Origin: Oscillospiraceae bacterium
GTDB taxonomy: Bacteria > Bacillota > Clostridia > Oscillospirales > Oscillospiraceae
Length of the DNA: 61,281 nt
NCBI GenBank assembly: GCA_017447645.1
Contig: JAFSNA010000056.1
Coordinates: 1-61,281, forward strand
Direction: 5' to 3'
A program made the translations under genes and the position numbers. The notes below the pieces were generated by a model. The model worked only from the letters and a program-made list of their open reading frames with translations, was not told where the DNA came from and did not search any database. Below, one piece after another: positions 40,416 through 49,235 of this stretch (the first letter of the stretch is position 1; each line of letters opens with the position of its first letter).

Positions 40416-41108
40416 TTATTCCTTGCGGGGATCGATGTACTTCACGGCGGCGTCCCACTGGCCGTAGTGGCCGGTGGCTTTCTTGAGCGCTTCGTTCGCG
40501 TCCATGCCGCCCTTGATGAAGTCCATCATCTTGCCGAGGCTGACGAACTCATAGCCGATGATCTCGCCTTCGGCGTTGAGCGCCATGCGGGAACAGTAGC
40601 CCTCGGTCATTTCCAGATAGCGCGGGCCCTTTTCCTTCGTGGCGAACATTGTGCCGATCTGGGAGCGCAGCCCCTTGCCGAGATCCTCCAGCGAAGCGCC
40701 GACGAGCAGTCCGCCCTCGGAGAAGGCGCTCTGCGTGCGGCCGTAGACGATCTGCAGGAACAGCTCGCGCATGGCTGTGTTGATCGCGTCGCAGACGAGG
40801 TCGGTGTTGAGCGCCTCGAGCAGCGTCTTGCCGATCAGGATCTCCGAGGCCATGGCTGCGGAGTGGGTCATGCCGGAGCAGCCGAGCGTTTCAACCAGAG
40901 CCTCTTCGATAATGCCGTCCTTGACATTGAGCGTCAGCTTGCAGGCGCCCTGCTGCGGCGCGCACCAGCCCACGCCGTGGGTAAAGCCGGAGATGTCTCC
41001 GATCTGTTTTGCCTGCACCCATTTCCCTTCTTCGGGGATCGGGGCGGGACCGTGATACGCGCCCTTGGCGACGGGGCACATATGCGTGACTTCCGCGGTG
41101 TAAATCAT
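40416..41108 (-). CDS. NifU-like iron-sulfur scaffold protein (partner of GGGtGRT protein)
   Basis: A 230-residue protein with the NifU/IscU N-terminal fold: CKLTLNVKDGIIEEALVETLGCSGMTHSAAMASEI carries the conserved Cys of the scaffold. It is longer than IscU (about 130), with extra N-terminal and C-terminal parts. ATG at 41108 with an AGGAGG site. First gene of a two-gene operon with a promoter at 41225-41253 and a hairpin leader. Confidence 0.88.
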   Translation of the reverse strand: MIYTAEVTHMCPVAKGAYHGPAPIPEEGKWVQAKQIGDISGFTHGVGWCAPQQGACKLTLNVKDGIIEEALVETLGCSGMTHSAAMASEILIGKTLLEALNTDLVCDAINTAMRELFLQIVYGRTQSAFSEGGLLVGASLEDLGKGLRSQIGTMFATKEKGPRYLEMTEGYCSRMALNAEGEIIGYEFVSLGKMMDFIKGGMDANEALKKATGHYGQWDAAVKYIDPRKE

Positions 41109-41135
41109 AGGCCATTCCTCCTGTAAAAAATGACA

Positions 41136-41173
41136 AGCCGATGATCCTGTGCAGAAAGCAGAGCTCATCGGCT
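41136..41173 (-). promoter_or_regulatory. Terminator-like hairpin in the leader of the NifU-like/GGGtGRT operon
   Basis: The leader is about 110 nt (41109-41218). On the minus strand a 9-bp stem (arms 41165-41173 and 41136-41144) is followed by TTGTCATTTTTT (T-run 41125-41130) and then directly by the AGGAGG site of the first gene. This is the layout of an attenuator. I do not recognise a known riboswitch in the upstream part. Confidence 0.6.
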
Positions 41174-41224
41174 GCTTTTCCGGTGATCTGGTTTTCAGAG
41201 AAGCGTTCCCTTCCCACCGATCCC

Positions 41225-41253
41225 ATCATAACAGGTCGTTCGACCGAAAGCAA
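41225..41253 (-). promoter_or_regulatory. Promoter of the NifU-like/GGGtGRT operon
   Basis: On the minus strand TTGCTT (41248-41253), 17-bp spacer, TATGAT (41225-41230). Confidence 0.72.
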
Positions 41254-41411
41254 GAAAAAACCTGTTTCAGGTTTTTCGTGTCTGTTCTTCAAATCTAATA
41301 ACGCGCGCCCGCGCGGGGCAGCCGACAGGGAGGGACAGCCGCGCAGGACGAAGAAGTACTCCGGCGGGAGTTCGGACCCCGTGACCGCGGCTGCGCCGCG
41401 ATCACTTTTTA

Positions 41412-41461
41412 TCCGCTTCGCTCAAAAAACGCTCCGCGTTTTGGTGTCCGGGGTTCGAATG
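41412..41461 (+). repeat. 32-bp tRNA-linked repeat joined to a T-arm remnant, copy 1
   Basis: 41412-41443 is identical to the reverse complement of 58521-58552. It is directly followed by GGTGTCCGGGGTTCGAAT (41443-41460), which matches in inverted orientation the variable loop and T-arm of the neighbouring tRNA-Lys. The surrounding gene-free stretch (41254-41513) also contains a hairpin near 41380-41405. Confidence 0.85.
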
Positions 41462-41479
41462 AGCAAAAACGCGAAAAGA

Positions 41480-41505
41480 AAAACAGACCGCGCAAAGCGG
41501 TCTGC
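41480..41505 (-). terminator. Terminator of the tRNA cluster (after tRNA-Lys)
   Basis: On the minus strand an 8-bp stem (arms 41497-41504 and 41484-41491) is followed by TTTTTCTTTT. Confidence 0.8.
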
Positions 41506-41513
41506 TTTTCTTT

Positions 41514-41589
41514 TGGTGCTCCAGCGGGGATTCGAACCCCGGACACCCTGCTTAAAAGGCAGGTGCTCTGCCTACTGAGCTACTGGGGC
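41514..41589 (-). tRNA. tRNA-Lys (anticodon TTT)
   Basis: 76 nt including encoded CCA (41514-41516). Anticodon loop CTTTTAA gives TTT. The acceptor stem has one C-A mismatch at the third pair (GCCCCAG with CTGGAGC). Last gene of the cluster. Confidence 0.88.
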
Positions 41590-41590
41590 A

Positions 41591-41664
41591 TGGCTGGGAT
41601 GGCGGGACTCGAACCCACTATATCGGAGTCAAAGTCCGGTGTGTTACCATTACACTACATCCCA
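41591..41664 (-). tRNA. tRNA-Gln (anticodon TTG)
   Basis: 74 nt with encoded CCA (41591-41593). Acceptor arms TGGGATG and CATCCCA pair fully; anticodon loop CTTTGAC gives TTG. Confidence 0.92.
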
Positions 41665-41715
41665 ATGGCTGTTTGAAAGAGGCCTCACGGCCTGCGGCCG
41701 CGGGCCTCTTTCAGG

Positions 41716-41792
41716 TGGGGTGGGATATGGGGCTCGAACCCACGACACCCGGAACCACAATCCGGTGCTCTGCCAACTGAGCTAATCCCACC
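41716..41792 (-). tRNA. tRNA-His (anticodon GTG)
   Basis: 77 nt including G-1 (41792) and encoded CCA (41716-41718). Anticodon loop TTGTGGT gives GTG; discriminator C faces G-1, as required for HisRS. Confidence 0.92.
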
Positions 41793-41944
41793 AAATCGTC
41801 CTCGCAAGCTGCGTATCGTCTCGCTTCCTCGGCAAGCTCGAAAGCTCGCTCACTTCGCTGCTCGTCCTCCCGAAAACAGACCCGCTGGCGCTGGGCTCTG
41901 TTTTTGAAAACGCGAGGATTTTCGGTATCTTTTTCGCCGTCTGA

Positions 41945-41979
41945 CCAAATCAAAGCCCAACGAAGTGGGTTTGATTTGG
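41945..41979. repeat. Strong hairpin in the tRNA cluster spacer
   Basis: Arms CCAAATCAAAGCCCA (from 41945) and TGGGTTTGATTTGG (to 41979) form a near-perfect stem of 14 bp with a short loop, between tRNA-His and tRNA-Arg (274-bp spacer without genes). It could be an RNA-processing signal or a terminator without a T-run. Confidence 0.6.
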
Positions 41980-42066
41980 AAAAGGAAGAAGGAACTGACG
42001 GATGTGCAGTTTTCGCGGCCCTTACGCAAACCGCGGAAACGGAACGGAGTCTGTTTCTTCTGACGT

Positions 42067-42143
42067 TGGCACGCCAAGAGGGATTCGAACCCCCGACCTA
42101 CTGCTTAGAAGGCAGTTGCTCTATCCTGCTGAGCTATTGGCGC
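42067..42143 (-). tRNA. tRNA-Arg (anticodon TCT)
   Basis: 77 nt with encoded CCA (42067-42069). Anticodon loop CTTCTAA gives TCT. Acceptor GCGCCAA pairs with TTGGCGT (one G-U at the end). Confidence 0.9.
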
Positions 42144-42222
42144 ATATACAAAACGCTGCCCGCTCAACTTCCCGTCGTCCCGAATCGAGGCCCGGCGAAA
42201 CGGGCGAAGCGATCTTAGACGT

Positions 42223-42296
42223 TGGAGCGGGTGATGGGAATCGAACCCACGTATCCAGCTTGGAAGGCTGGTGTTCTACCATTGAACTACACCCGC
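42223..42296 (-). tRNA. tRNA-Gly (anticodon TCC)
   Basis: 74 nt with encoded CCA (42223-42225). Anticodon loop CTTCCAA gives TCC; acceptor GCGGGTG pairs with CACCCGC. First gene of the leftward tRNA cluster. Confidence 0.92.
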
Positions 42297-42493
42297 AGGG
42301 GGGCTCTATCCACATTCAGCCATAGGATAATATCATAAGCGGGACGGCGATGTCAACATTTTTGTTTCCGTTTTCCGTCCGGCCGGAGGTCGGGCCTGCA
42401 TTTTTCTGCAGAAAGACGAAATATACTGTATATTTAACACAATTTTTCAACTATATTTTTGGTCGATTTAGCGAAAAGAAGCGGCTTTTTCAA

Positions 42494-42522
42494 TTGACAA
42501 AGAGGGTGACAACCGCTATAAT
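42494..42522 (+). promoter_or_regulatory. Consensus sigma-A promoter of the peptide transporter operon
   Basis: Perfect -35 TTGACA (42494-42499), 17-bp spacer, perfect -10 TATAAT (42517-42522). A transcript would start near 42529, 60 nt ahead of the binding-protein gene. The match predicts strong expression. Confidence 0.9.
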
Positions 42523-42589
42523 GATAAGGCGAAAATACATACCCAAATCAACTTTCGCGTATGTATTCAAAAAAATAGGAGGAAATGAA

Positions 42590-44737
42590 ATGAAAAGATT
42601 TCTCGCAATGCTTCTCGCTGTCGTGATGATCTTTGCGCTCGCCGCCTGCGGTCAGCAGACTGCTACGACGCCCGCGAATGTTCAGCCGGCCGGTGACGAG
42701 CCCGCCGAACCCGAAGCTCCCGCGCTGCCGGCCTTCGAGGAAGACGACGCTAAGATCTATGCCGACGCACTCGGCGAGTACCAGGCTCTCCTGGAGACCG
42801 CAAAGGCTGAGGTCAACAACGTCTCCCTGCGTTACGCGCTGGAGGCTGTTGCCGAGGCCAAGCTCCTCGAGTCTGCCGTGTACATCCCCGGCTATTCCAA
42901 GGGCGGCATGTACGCGATCGGCCGCGTTGCTCCCAGCACGGTTGACTACCAGTACTGGGGCAATGACCAGGATCGCTTCTACAAGGCTCTCGTCGTCAAG
43001 GGCGATCCCATCAAGGCTGAGGATCGCGTTGAGATGCGCGCCAAGTTTGCCGAACTCAAGGGCACCGGCGAGTACTACGCCTGGGCCAAGCAGTTCCTGG
43101 CCGACAAGGGCTATGAGCTGAAGGACACCTACACCATCGGCTATTCGTCCGACCCCAAGACCTGGGACATCCTTGAGACCTATCGTTCCGCCGACGCCGA
43201 GGCGATCGTGAACACCTTCTCGAACCTCGTCGAGTACGACAACGAGAGCGTCATGCATCCCGCCCTGGCCGTTGACTTCCCCGAAGTCTCCGAGGACGGC
43301 CTGACCTACACCTTCAAGATCCGTGAAGGCGTTATCTGGGTCGACTCTCAAGGCCGCAAGGTCGCTGACGTCACCGCCAACGACTGGGTCACCGGTCTGC
43401 AGCACTGCCTCGACACCGAGGGTACCTCTTACCTGGTGCAGGGCGTCATCAAGGGCGTCAATGATTATCTCGACGGCAACATCGTTGACTTCGCTGAAGT
43501 CGGCGTCAAGGCCATCGACGACTACACCCTTGAGTACACGCTCGAGCAGCCCACTCCGTACTTCCTGTCCATGTTCACCTACAACCCGTTTGCTCCGATG
43601 AACAAGGAGTACTTCGAGTCCAAGGGCGGCGTCCTGGGCCGTGACGCCTGGGCGTCTCTGGAATCCTGCGACTACGGCAAGGACCCGGACAACATCGCTT
43701 ACTGCGGCCCGTACCTTGTCTCCAACAACACCGCTTCCAACAAGATCGTCTTCACCGCCAACCCCAACTACTATGATCCCGACTCCGTCACCATCAAGAC
43801 CCTGACCTGGCTCTACAACGACGGCAAGGATCCCACCAAGGCCTACAACGACATGAAGGCCGAGGTTCTCGACGGCTGCAGCCTGAACAGCCAGACCCTG
43901 CAGCTGGCGAAGGACGACGGCTGGTTCGACAAGTACCAGTTCGTCAGCTCCACTGACGCCACCTCCTACGGCATGTTCATGAACCTCCGCCGCGGCGGCT
44001 ATGCCCTGTTCAACGACGACACCGCCGTTGTCTCCAGCCTGTCCGACGAGCAGAAGGCTCTTGCCAATGCCGCCATGCAGAACGTCCACTTCCGCCGCGC
44101 CATTGCTTACGGCGCTGACCGTATCGCTTACAACGCTCAGGTCACCAGCGACGAAGTCGCCGAGCTGTCCGTCATCAACTCCTACACCCCGGGCAACTTC
44201 GTCCGCCTGGAGGAGGATGTGACCATCGATCTCGGCACCTTCAAGGCCGGCACCTACTACGGTGAGATCATGCAGGCTCAGCTCGACGCTGACGGCATGC
44301 CCATCAAGGTTTGGGATCCTGAGAAGGAAGGCGGCGCTGGCTCCAGCGCTGGCTTCGACGGCTGGTACAACCCCGAGAACGCGAAGGCTGAGCTTGCTCT
44401 CGCCGCCGAAGAGCTCGGCATCGAGATCAGCAAGGAGAACCCGGTCGTCATCGAGCTGGTTTACCCCTCCGAGGTCGTTCAGTACGCCAACCGTGCCAAC
44501 GCGTGGAAGCAGTCTGTTGAGGCCTCCACCGACGGCGCCATCATCATTGAGCTGCTCGACAGCACCTCTCTGATGAACTGGTACTACTCCGGCTACTACT
44601 GCGAGTCCGGCTCTCAGTGCGACTACAACATGTACGACTGCTCCGGCTGGGGCCCGGACTACGGCGATCCAAAGACCTACCTGGATACGCTGCAGGACGA
44701 GATCGGCGACATGATCCACATGCTCGGTATCTATTGA
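42590..44737 (+). CDS. Oligopeptide ABC transporter substrate-binding lipoprotein (OppA-like, enlarged)
   Basis: A 715-residue lipoprotein: signal peptide with lipobox LAAC (C20), an acidic Pro/Ala linker, an N-terminal extension (about 45-180) not present in most family members, and an SBP_bac_5 domain (about 185-705) with VDFPEVSEDGLTYTFKIREGV. Usual length is 530-600. ATG at 42590 with an AGGAGG site. Biased codon use and a consensus promoter suggest very high expression. First gene of opp-type operon; ligand probably peptides. Confidence 0.92.
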   Translation: MKRFLAMLLAVVMIFALAACGQQTATTPANVQPAGDEPAEPEAPALPAFEEDDAKIYADALGEYQALLETAKAEVNNVSLRYALEAVAEAKLLESAVYIPGYSKGGMYAIGRVAPSTVDYQYWGNDQDRFYKALVVKGDPIKAEDRVEMRAKFAELKGTGEYYAWAKQFLADKGYELKDTYTIGYSSDPKTWDILETYRSADAEAIVNTFSNLVEYDNESVMHPALAVDFPEVSEDGLTYTFKIREGVIWVDSQGRKVADVTANDWVTGLQHCLDTEGTSYLVQGVIKGVNDYLDGNIVDFAEVGVKAIDDYTLEYTLEQPTPYFLSMFTYNPFAPMNKEYFESKGGVLGRDAWASLESCDYGKDPDNIAYCGPYLVSNNTASNKIVFTANPNYYDPDSVTIKTLTWLYNDGKDPTKAYNDMKAEVLDGCSLNSQTLQLAKDDGWFDKYQFVSSTDATSYGMFMNLRRGGYALFNDDTAVVSSLSDEQKALANAAMQNVHFRRAIAYGADRIAYNAQVTSDEVAELSVINSYTPGNFVRLEEDVTIDLGTFKAGTYYGEIMQAQLDADGMPIKVWDPEKEGGAGSSAGFDGWYNPENAKAELALAAEELGIEISKENPVVIELVYPSEVVQYANRANAWKQSVEASTDGAIIIELLDSTSLMNWYYSGYYCESGSQCDYNMYDCSGWGPDYGDPKTYLDTLQDEIGDMIHMLGIY

Positions 44738-44780
44738 TCCGACTGATCGTACAGAAAAGCAAAAGAACCTAATCTGAATC

Positions 44781-44822
44781 GGGACAGGGGGATGCGCCCA
44801 AGCGCACATCCTCCTGTTTCCC
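44781..44822 (+). terminator. Intercistronic hairpin between binding protein and permease
   Basis: An imperfect stem (arms about 44781-44797 and 44802-44822) without a good T-run, placed after the binding-protein gene. Such hairpins often protect or partly terminate the transcript so that the binding protein exceeds the membrane subunits. Confidence 0.6.
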
Positions 44823-44866
44823 GCTATGTTTCACCGCCGCTATTTCACAGATAGGTTGGGTAAAAT

Positions 44867-46474
44867 ATGACGAAATATGTTTTACGGCGCATTCTGCACG
44901 GGGCGATCTCGACGATCATTGTGGTTGCGCTCGCCATGCTGCTGATCTATTCGCTGATGAACCGGCAGCTGATCTTTCAGTCGGATGCGCTCTACCCCAA
45001 AAAACTGAATAACGACAAAACCAGCTACATGTACAGCAAATGGGAACAATACGGTTACCTTGACTACGTGCCGTACTCGGACTATCTGATCGCTCTGAAG
45101 AACGACGGAGATATCGACGACGCGACTTACGCCAAGGCGACCTATCCTCGCACCGGCAACGTGGTTGCCGACGAGGTCGTCAAATACACGACTCAATTCA
45201 AGGAACATTATCAGTCTGAAGGCTACGAGATCGTCGAACTGGAGGCCGTCCATTACGGAAGCGGCAGCAAGATCGCCGACGGCGGCAACGCCAGACTGTT
45301 TGCTTACAAGAACAATCCTCTGTTAAAACGATTGCTGAGCTATTTCACCGGCCTGATCAGCGTTGACAACGTCCACTATGTCAAGGACGACGCCGATCTG
45401 GTCGGCGAGCGCGGACTGACCTTCACCTGGCACGATCCCGTTTACACCGAGTATAACGAAGACGGAACGGTCAAGAGCGAGAAACTCTCACCCGCGCTGA
45501 TGGGCAACGGCACAAAGTATCGCTACCTGTTTTACTGCGACAATCGCTTCCCCTACATCCACCAGAACCTCGTCAAGTTCCGTCTCGGCATGTCCTACGC
45601 GGTCAACGCCGGCTATGACGTGTCCGAAACGATGTCCGTGCCCCAGGGCTCCTACGCACCCGAGCTGATCACCTACCCCAAGGGCCAGAGGATCTCCTCC
45701 GCGGACAATCTCCACTCGGCCAGTTATGTGCCCGGATCGCTGAAGGCGAACATCGCCTATCAGGAGCTGTTCGTGGACGACTACACCAATATGTCCACGC
45801 AGAAGGCCGGCAAGTCGAAGCTGGGCTACTCCTTCTCCATCGGCATCTGTGAGGTCATCCTGGCTTATCTGCTCAGTATCCCGCTTGGCATTCTGATGGC
45901 CCTGAACAAGGACAAGCTGATCGACAAGATCGGCACGGCCTACATCGTCTTCATCATGGCCGTCCCGTCGCTGGCGTATATCTTCATGTTCAAGGCGATG
46001 GGCGCCGCGGCCGGCTTGCCGACGACCTTTGACATGGACTCGGCCAGCAAGCTCATGTATGTCCTGCCGATCGTATCGCTGGCGCTGCCGGCCATCGGCG
46101 GTCTGATGAGATGGCTGCGCCGCTACATGATCGACCAAATGAACTCCGACTACGTCAAGTTCGCCCGTTCCGGCGGCCTGACCGAGGGCGAGATCTTCTC
46201 CCGTCACATTCTGAAGAACGCGATCATCCCGATCGTGCACGGCATCCCCGGCAGCATCCTCGCCGCCATGACGGGCGCGATCATCACCGAGCGCGTCTAC
46301 ACGGTCCCCGGCGCAGGCAACCTGCTCACCACCGCGATCAGCGCCTATGACAACGGCGTCATCGTCGGTCTGGTTCTCTTCTACGCACTGCTGAGCATCG
46401 CCTCCGTCATCATGGGCGACGTGCTCATGAGCATCGTCGATCCGCGTATCTCCTTTACTGCGAAAGCGAGGTGA
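44867..46474 (+). CDS. Peptide ABC transporter permease (OppB-like) with large extracellular insert
   Basis: A 535-residue permease; OppB proteins are usually about 305-335. One membrane helix (about 9-29) is followed by roughly 280 soluble residues (30-315) and then the five-helix transport core (about 322-530), with the EAA-type coupling loop near FARSGGLTEGEIFSRHILKNA. The ATG has a GGGTAAAAT context. The next gene starts inside its stop codon. Confidence 0.92.
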   Translation: MTKYVLRRILHGAISTIIVVALAMLLIYSLMNRQLIFQSDALYPKKLNNDKTSYMYSKWEQYGYLDYVPYSDYLIALKNDGDIDDATYAKATYPRTGNVVADEVVKYTTQFKEHYQSEGYEIVELEAVHYGSGSKIADGGNARLFAYKNNPLLKRLLSYFTGLISVDNVHYVKDDADLVGERGLTFTWHDPVYTEYNEDGTVKSEKLSPALMGNGTKYRYLFYCDNRFPYIHQNLVKFRLGMSYAVNAGYDVSETMSVPQGSYAPELITYPKGQRISSADNLHSASYVPGSLKANIAYQELFVDDYTNMSTQKAGKSKLGYSFSIGICEVILAYLLSIPLGILMALNKDKLIDKIGTAYIVFIMAVPSLAYIFMFKAMGAAAGLPTTFDMDSASKLMYVLPIVSLALPAIGGLMRWLRRYMIDQMNSDYVKFARSGGLTEGEIFSRHILKNAIIPIVHGIPGSILAAMTGAIITERVYTVPGAGNLLTTAISAYDNGVIVGLVLFYALLSIASVIMGDVLMSIVDPRISFTAKAR

Positions 46475-47460
46475 GAAGCTTGAACGAAACATACGATTTC
46501 TCCCAGTTGGGTCTGTCCGAGGAGGAGCTGTTCTCCCACGTCGACCACGACTCCGTGGAGTCCGAACGCATCACGGCGCCCCGCTATTCCTACTGGCGCA
46601 GCGTCTTCCGCGTCTTTTTCAAGAAAAGGATCAACATCGTCATCCTTTCGATCCTGCTGCTCGTGATCGTTTTCGCCTATGTTTATCCGACGGTCACGCA
46701 CTATGACCCGATGGCGAACCTGCTCGACAGCAGCTCCAAGCATCTCTCCCCGTCCCAGGCGATCTCAAAGTACGGCTTCTCGGTCAAATACATCCTCGGC
46801 ACCGGAGCGTCCGGTCAGTCCACATGGGACGCCGTCTGGTACGGCTCTCAGATCTCCATTTCGCTGGCCTTCATCTGCGCGGCGATCAACATGACCATCG
46901 GCGTCATCGTCGGAGCGATCTGGGGCTTTTCCAAGAAGGTCGACATGGTAATGACCGAGGTCTACAACATCATCGGCAACGTGCCGTATATCCTGTTCAT
47001 TTCCGTCATGGTCATGATCTTCACCGCCGGCTTCTGGACCTTCGTCTTCGCGTTGACGGTCACCGGATGGCTTTTCATCGCCTTCTTCATCCGCACGCAG
47101 GTCATCATCATCCGCGACCGCGAGTACAATCTGGCCTCCCGCTGCCTGGGCACGCCGATCACCCGCATCGCCTCGAAGAATATCCTGCCGTTCATGACCT
47201 CCGTCATCGTCACCCTGTTGGCGACGGAAGTCCCCTCCTACATCTCTTACGAGGTCTTCCTCTCCTACATCGGCATGGGCATGGGCACCAAGACCATCTC
47301 GCTCGGCCGTCTGATCGAGATGAATGAAAGCTCCATGCTGATCCCCAGCTGGCGGATCGAATTCTGGAGCCCTGTCGCGATCGCTTCCATCATCACCATC
47401 GTGCTCTACGTGGTCGGCCAGAACCTCGGCGACGCCTCCGATCCGCGTACGCACATGTAA
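46471..47460 (+). CDS. Peptide ABC transporter permease (OppC-like)
   Basis: A 329-residue permease with an N-terminal cytoplasmic tail (about 1-48), the N-terminal TM domain of OppC proteins and the core with the coupling loop NLASRCLGTPITRIASKNILP. GTG at 46471 overlaps the upstream stop; a TTG three codons later (46480) with a GAGGTGAG site is an equally good start. Confidence 0.93.
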   Translation: MRSLNETYDFSQLGLSEEELFSHVDHDSVESERITAPRYSYWRSVFRVFFKKRINIVILSILLLVIVFAYVYPTVTHYDPMANLLDSSSKHLSPSQAISKYGFSVKYILGTGASGQSTWDAVWYGSQISISLAFICAAINMTIGVIVGAIWGFSKKVDMVMTEVYNIIGNVPYILFISVMVMIFTAGFWTFVFALTVTGWLFIAFFIRTQVIIIRDREYNLASRCLGTPITRIASKNILPFMTSVIVTLLATEVPSYISYEVFLSYIGMGMGTKTISLGRLIEMNESSMLIPSWRIEFWSPVAIASIITIVLYVVGQNLGDASDPRTHM

Positions 47461-47472
47461 GGGAGGCGCGGC

Positions 47473-49221
47473 ATGGAAGAAAAGAAAGTATTGCTCTCCG
47501 TCAAGGATCTCACCGTCAAATTTCGCGTCCGCGGCCGTATCCTCACGGCGATCCGCGGCATTTCCCTTGACATCTACGAAAACGAATCCATTGCCATCGT
47601 CGGCGAATCCGGCTCCGGCAAGTCCGTCTTCACGAAGACCTTCGCCGGCATGCTCGATCAGAACGGCTTCATCGACACGGGCTCGATCTTCTTCGACGAC
47701 GACGAGCTGTCCGTCACCGATGTGACGCTCACTCCCGCCAAGGAAGCGACGCTCGGGCGCGTCGTCCGCGCGCTGGATCACAGCTCCCGTCTGGAGAACG
47801 GCGCCGCGACCTGGAAGGAGATCCTCAACCTCCAGTCTGAGAAGAAGCTCCGCGAGGGGCTGACCGAGGAGGAAGAGGCGCGCTTTAACGAAGAGATCAG
47901 CGACATCATCTACCGCAAGACCGAGCGTTTTAATTACAAGCAGACGCTCGATCCCCGCGCCGAGAGAGACAAGGTCCGCATGGTCTCCGCCGAGATCGAC
48001 AGGCTCGAGGCAGAGGTTAAGGCCAAGAAGGCCGAAAAGGCCGAGCTGCTGAAGCAGCGCAAAAAGCTCGCCGCGCAGGACGTTGAATACACCCGCAGCT
48101 ACGACGAGCGCATGAGCGCCCTCAAGGAGCGCTATGAGTCTGAGATCCGCCAGCCTGTCTCCGAACAGACCCATGCACGGAACCAGATGATCGGCGAGGA
48201 GTTCTTCCTCTCGGTCGACCGTTATGGGCTCCTCCGCCGCCGCAAGGCGCTCAAGGAGCTGCTCAAAGCCGCCGAGGAGGCCATGAAGCTCGGCGTCGAT
48301 CTCAACGATCGCGACGCGCGTCTGAGCGTCTTCGGAGATCTGGTCCTCTACGCCTTCCTGACGAACCGTGAGGGCAGCACCCTCCACGGCAGAAGCGTGA
48401 ACGACCTGTCCAAGATCAAGAACCCCGAGGACTGGACCAAGATCCGCGGCAAGCGCATCGCCACCGTTTTCCAGGATCCGATGACCTCGCTCAACCCGAT
48501 CATCACGATCGGCAAGCAGATCACCTCCATCATCATGAAGCACCAGAACGTCTCGGAGGCGGAAGCCCGCATGAGAGCGATGGAGCTCATGTACAAGGTC
48601 GGCATCCCGAACGCGGAAAACCGCTTCGACGATTACCCCTTCCAGTACTCCGGCGGCATGCGCCAGCGCATCGTTATCGCCATCGCGCTGAGCTGCCAGC
48701 CCAAGATCCTGATCTGCGACGAGCCGACCACGGCTCTGGACGTCACCATCCAGGCGCAGATCCTCAAGCTGCTGAAGGATCTGCAGAAGGAATACAGCTA
48801 CACGATCGTCTTCATCACGCACGACCTGGGCGTCGTGGCCAACGTGGCAGATCGCGTCGCGGTGCTCTACGCCGGCCAGATCGTCGAGCTCGGCACCGTT
48901 GAGGAAGTCTTCTACGATCCGAGACACCCGTACACCTGGGCGCTGCTGTCCAGTCTGCCGCAGCTCGCGCAGCGCGACACCCGCCTCTTCTCGATCACGG
49001 GCACGCCGCCGAGCCTGTACAACAAGATCGTCGGCGACGCTTTCGCCCCGCGCAATCCTTACTGCATGAAGATCGACACGCTGGTGGAGCCGCCCATGTT
49101 CCAGATCACGGAGACCCACTTCGCCAAGACCTGGCTGCTTGATCCGAGAGCGCCGAAGCTGGAGAAGCCGGAGATCATCCATGATACGCACGAAAAGCTG
49201 AAAAAAGCTTTCAACATTTAA
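47473..49221 (+). CDS. Peptide ABC transporter ATPase (OppD-like) with about 240-residue insert
   Basis: A 582-residue ATPase; OppD is usually 320-350. Walker A GESGSGKS is at 44-51, but the Q-loop [10 protein letters not shown] appears only at 333-342. The residues between about 85 and 322 are an insertion rich in Glu, Lys, Arg and Leu with coiled-coil character (e.g. [20 protein letters not shown]). The rest is normal: signature YSGGMRQR, Walker B ILICDEP, H-loop ITHD, and the C-terminal oligopeptide-transporter domain. ATG with a GGGAGGCG site. It is not a frameshift artefact, since the frame is open and codon use is even. Confidence 0.93.
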   Translation: MEEKKVLLSVKDLTVKFRVRGRILTAIRGISLDIYENESIAIVGESGSGKSVFTKTFAGMLDQNGFIDTGSIFFDDDELSVTDVTLTPAKEATLGRVVRALDHSSRLENGAATWKEILNLQSEKKLREGLTEEEEARFNEEISDIIYRKTERFNYKQTLDPRAERDKVRMVSAEIDRLEAEVKAKKAEKAELLKQRKKLAAQDVEYTRSYDERMSALKERYESEIRQPVSEQTHARNQMIGEEFFLSVDRYGLLRRRKALKELLKAAEEAMKLGVDLNDRDARLSVFGDLVLYAFLTNREGSTLHGRSVNDLSKIKNPEDWTKIRGKRIATVFQDPMTSLNPIITIGKQITSIIMKHQNVSEAEARMRAMELMYKVGIPNAENRFDDYPFQYSGGMRQRIVIAIALSCQPKILICDEPTTALDVTIQAQILKLLKDLQKEYSYTIVFITHDLGVVANVADRVAVLYAGQIVELGTVEEVFYDPRHPYTWALLSSLPQLAQRDTRLFSITGTPPSLYNKIVGDAFAPRNPYCMKIDTLVEPPMFQITETHFAKTWLLDPRAPKLEKPEIIHDTHEKLKKAFNI

Positions 49222-49235
49222 GGGGGATGCGTCAT

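Noticed and set aside
41141..41578. 145-codon open frame in the gene-free stretch before tRNA-Lys
   Set aside because: It reads through the 32-bp repeat, a terminator and antisense tRNA-Lys; no ribosome binding site. The same peptide pieces recur at 58419-58622 because the DNA repeat does.
42548..44809. 753-codon minus-strand open frame opposite the peptide-binding protein
   Set aside because: Antisense shadow of a strongly codon-biased lipoprotein gene.
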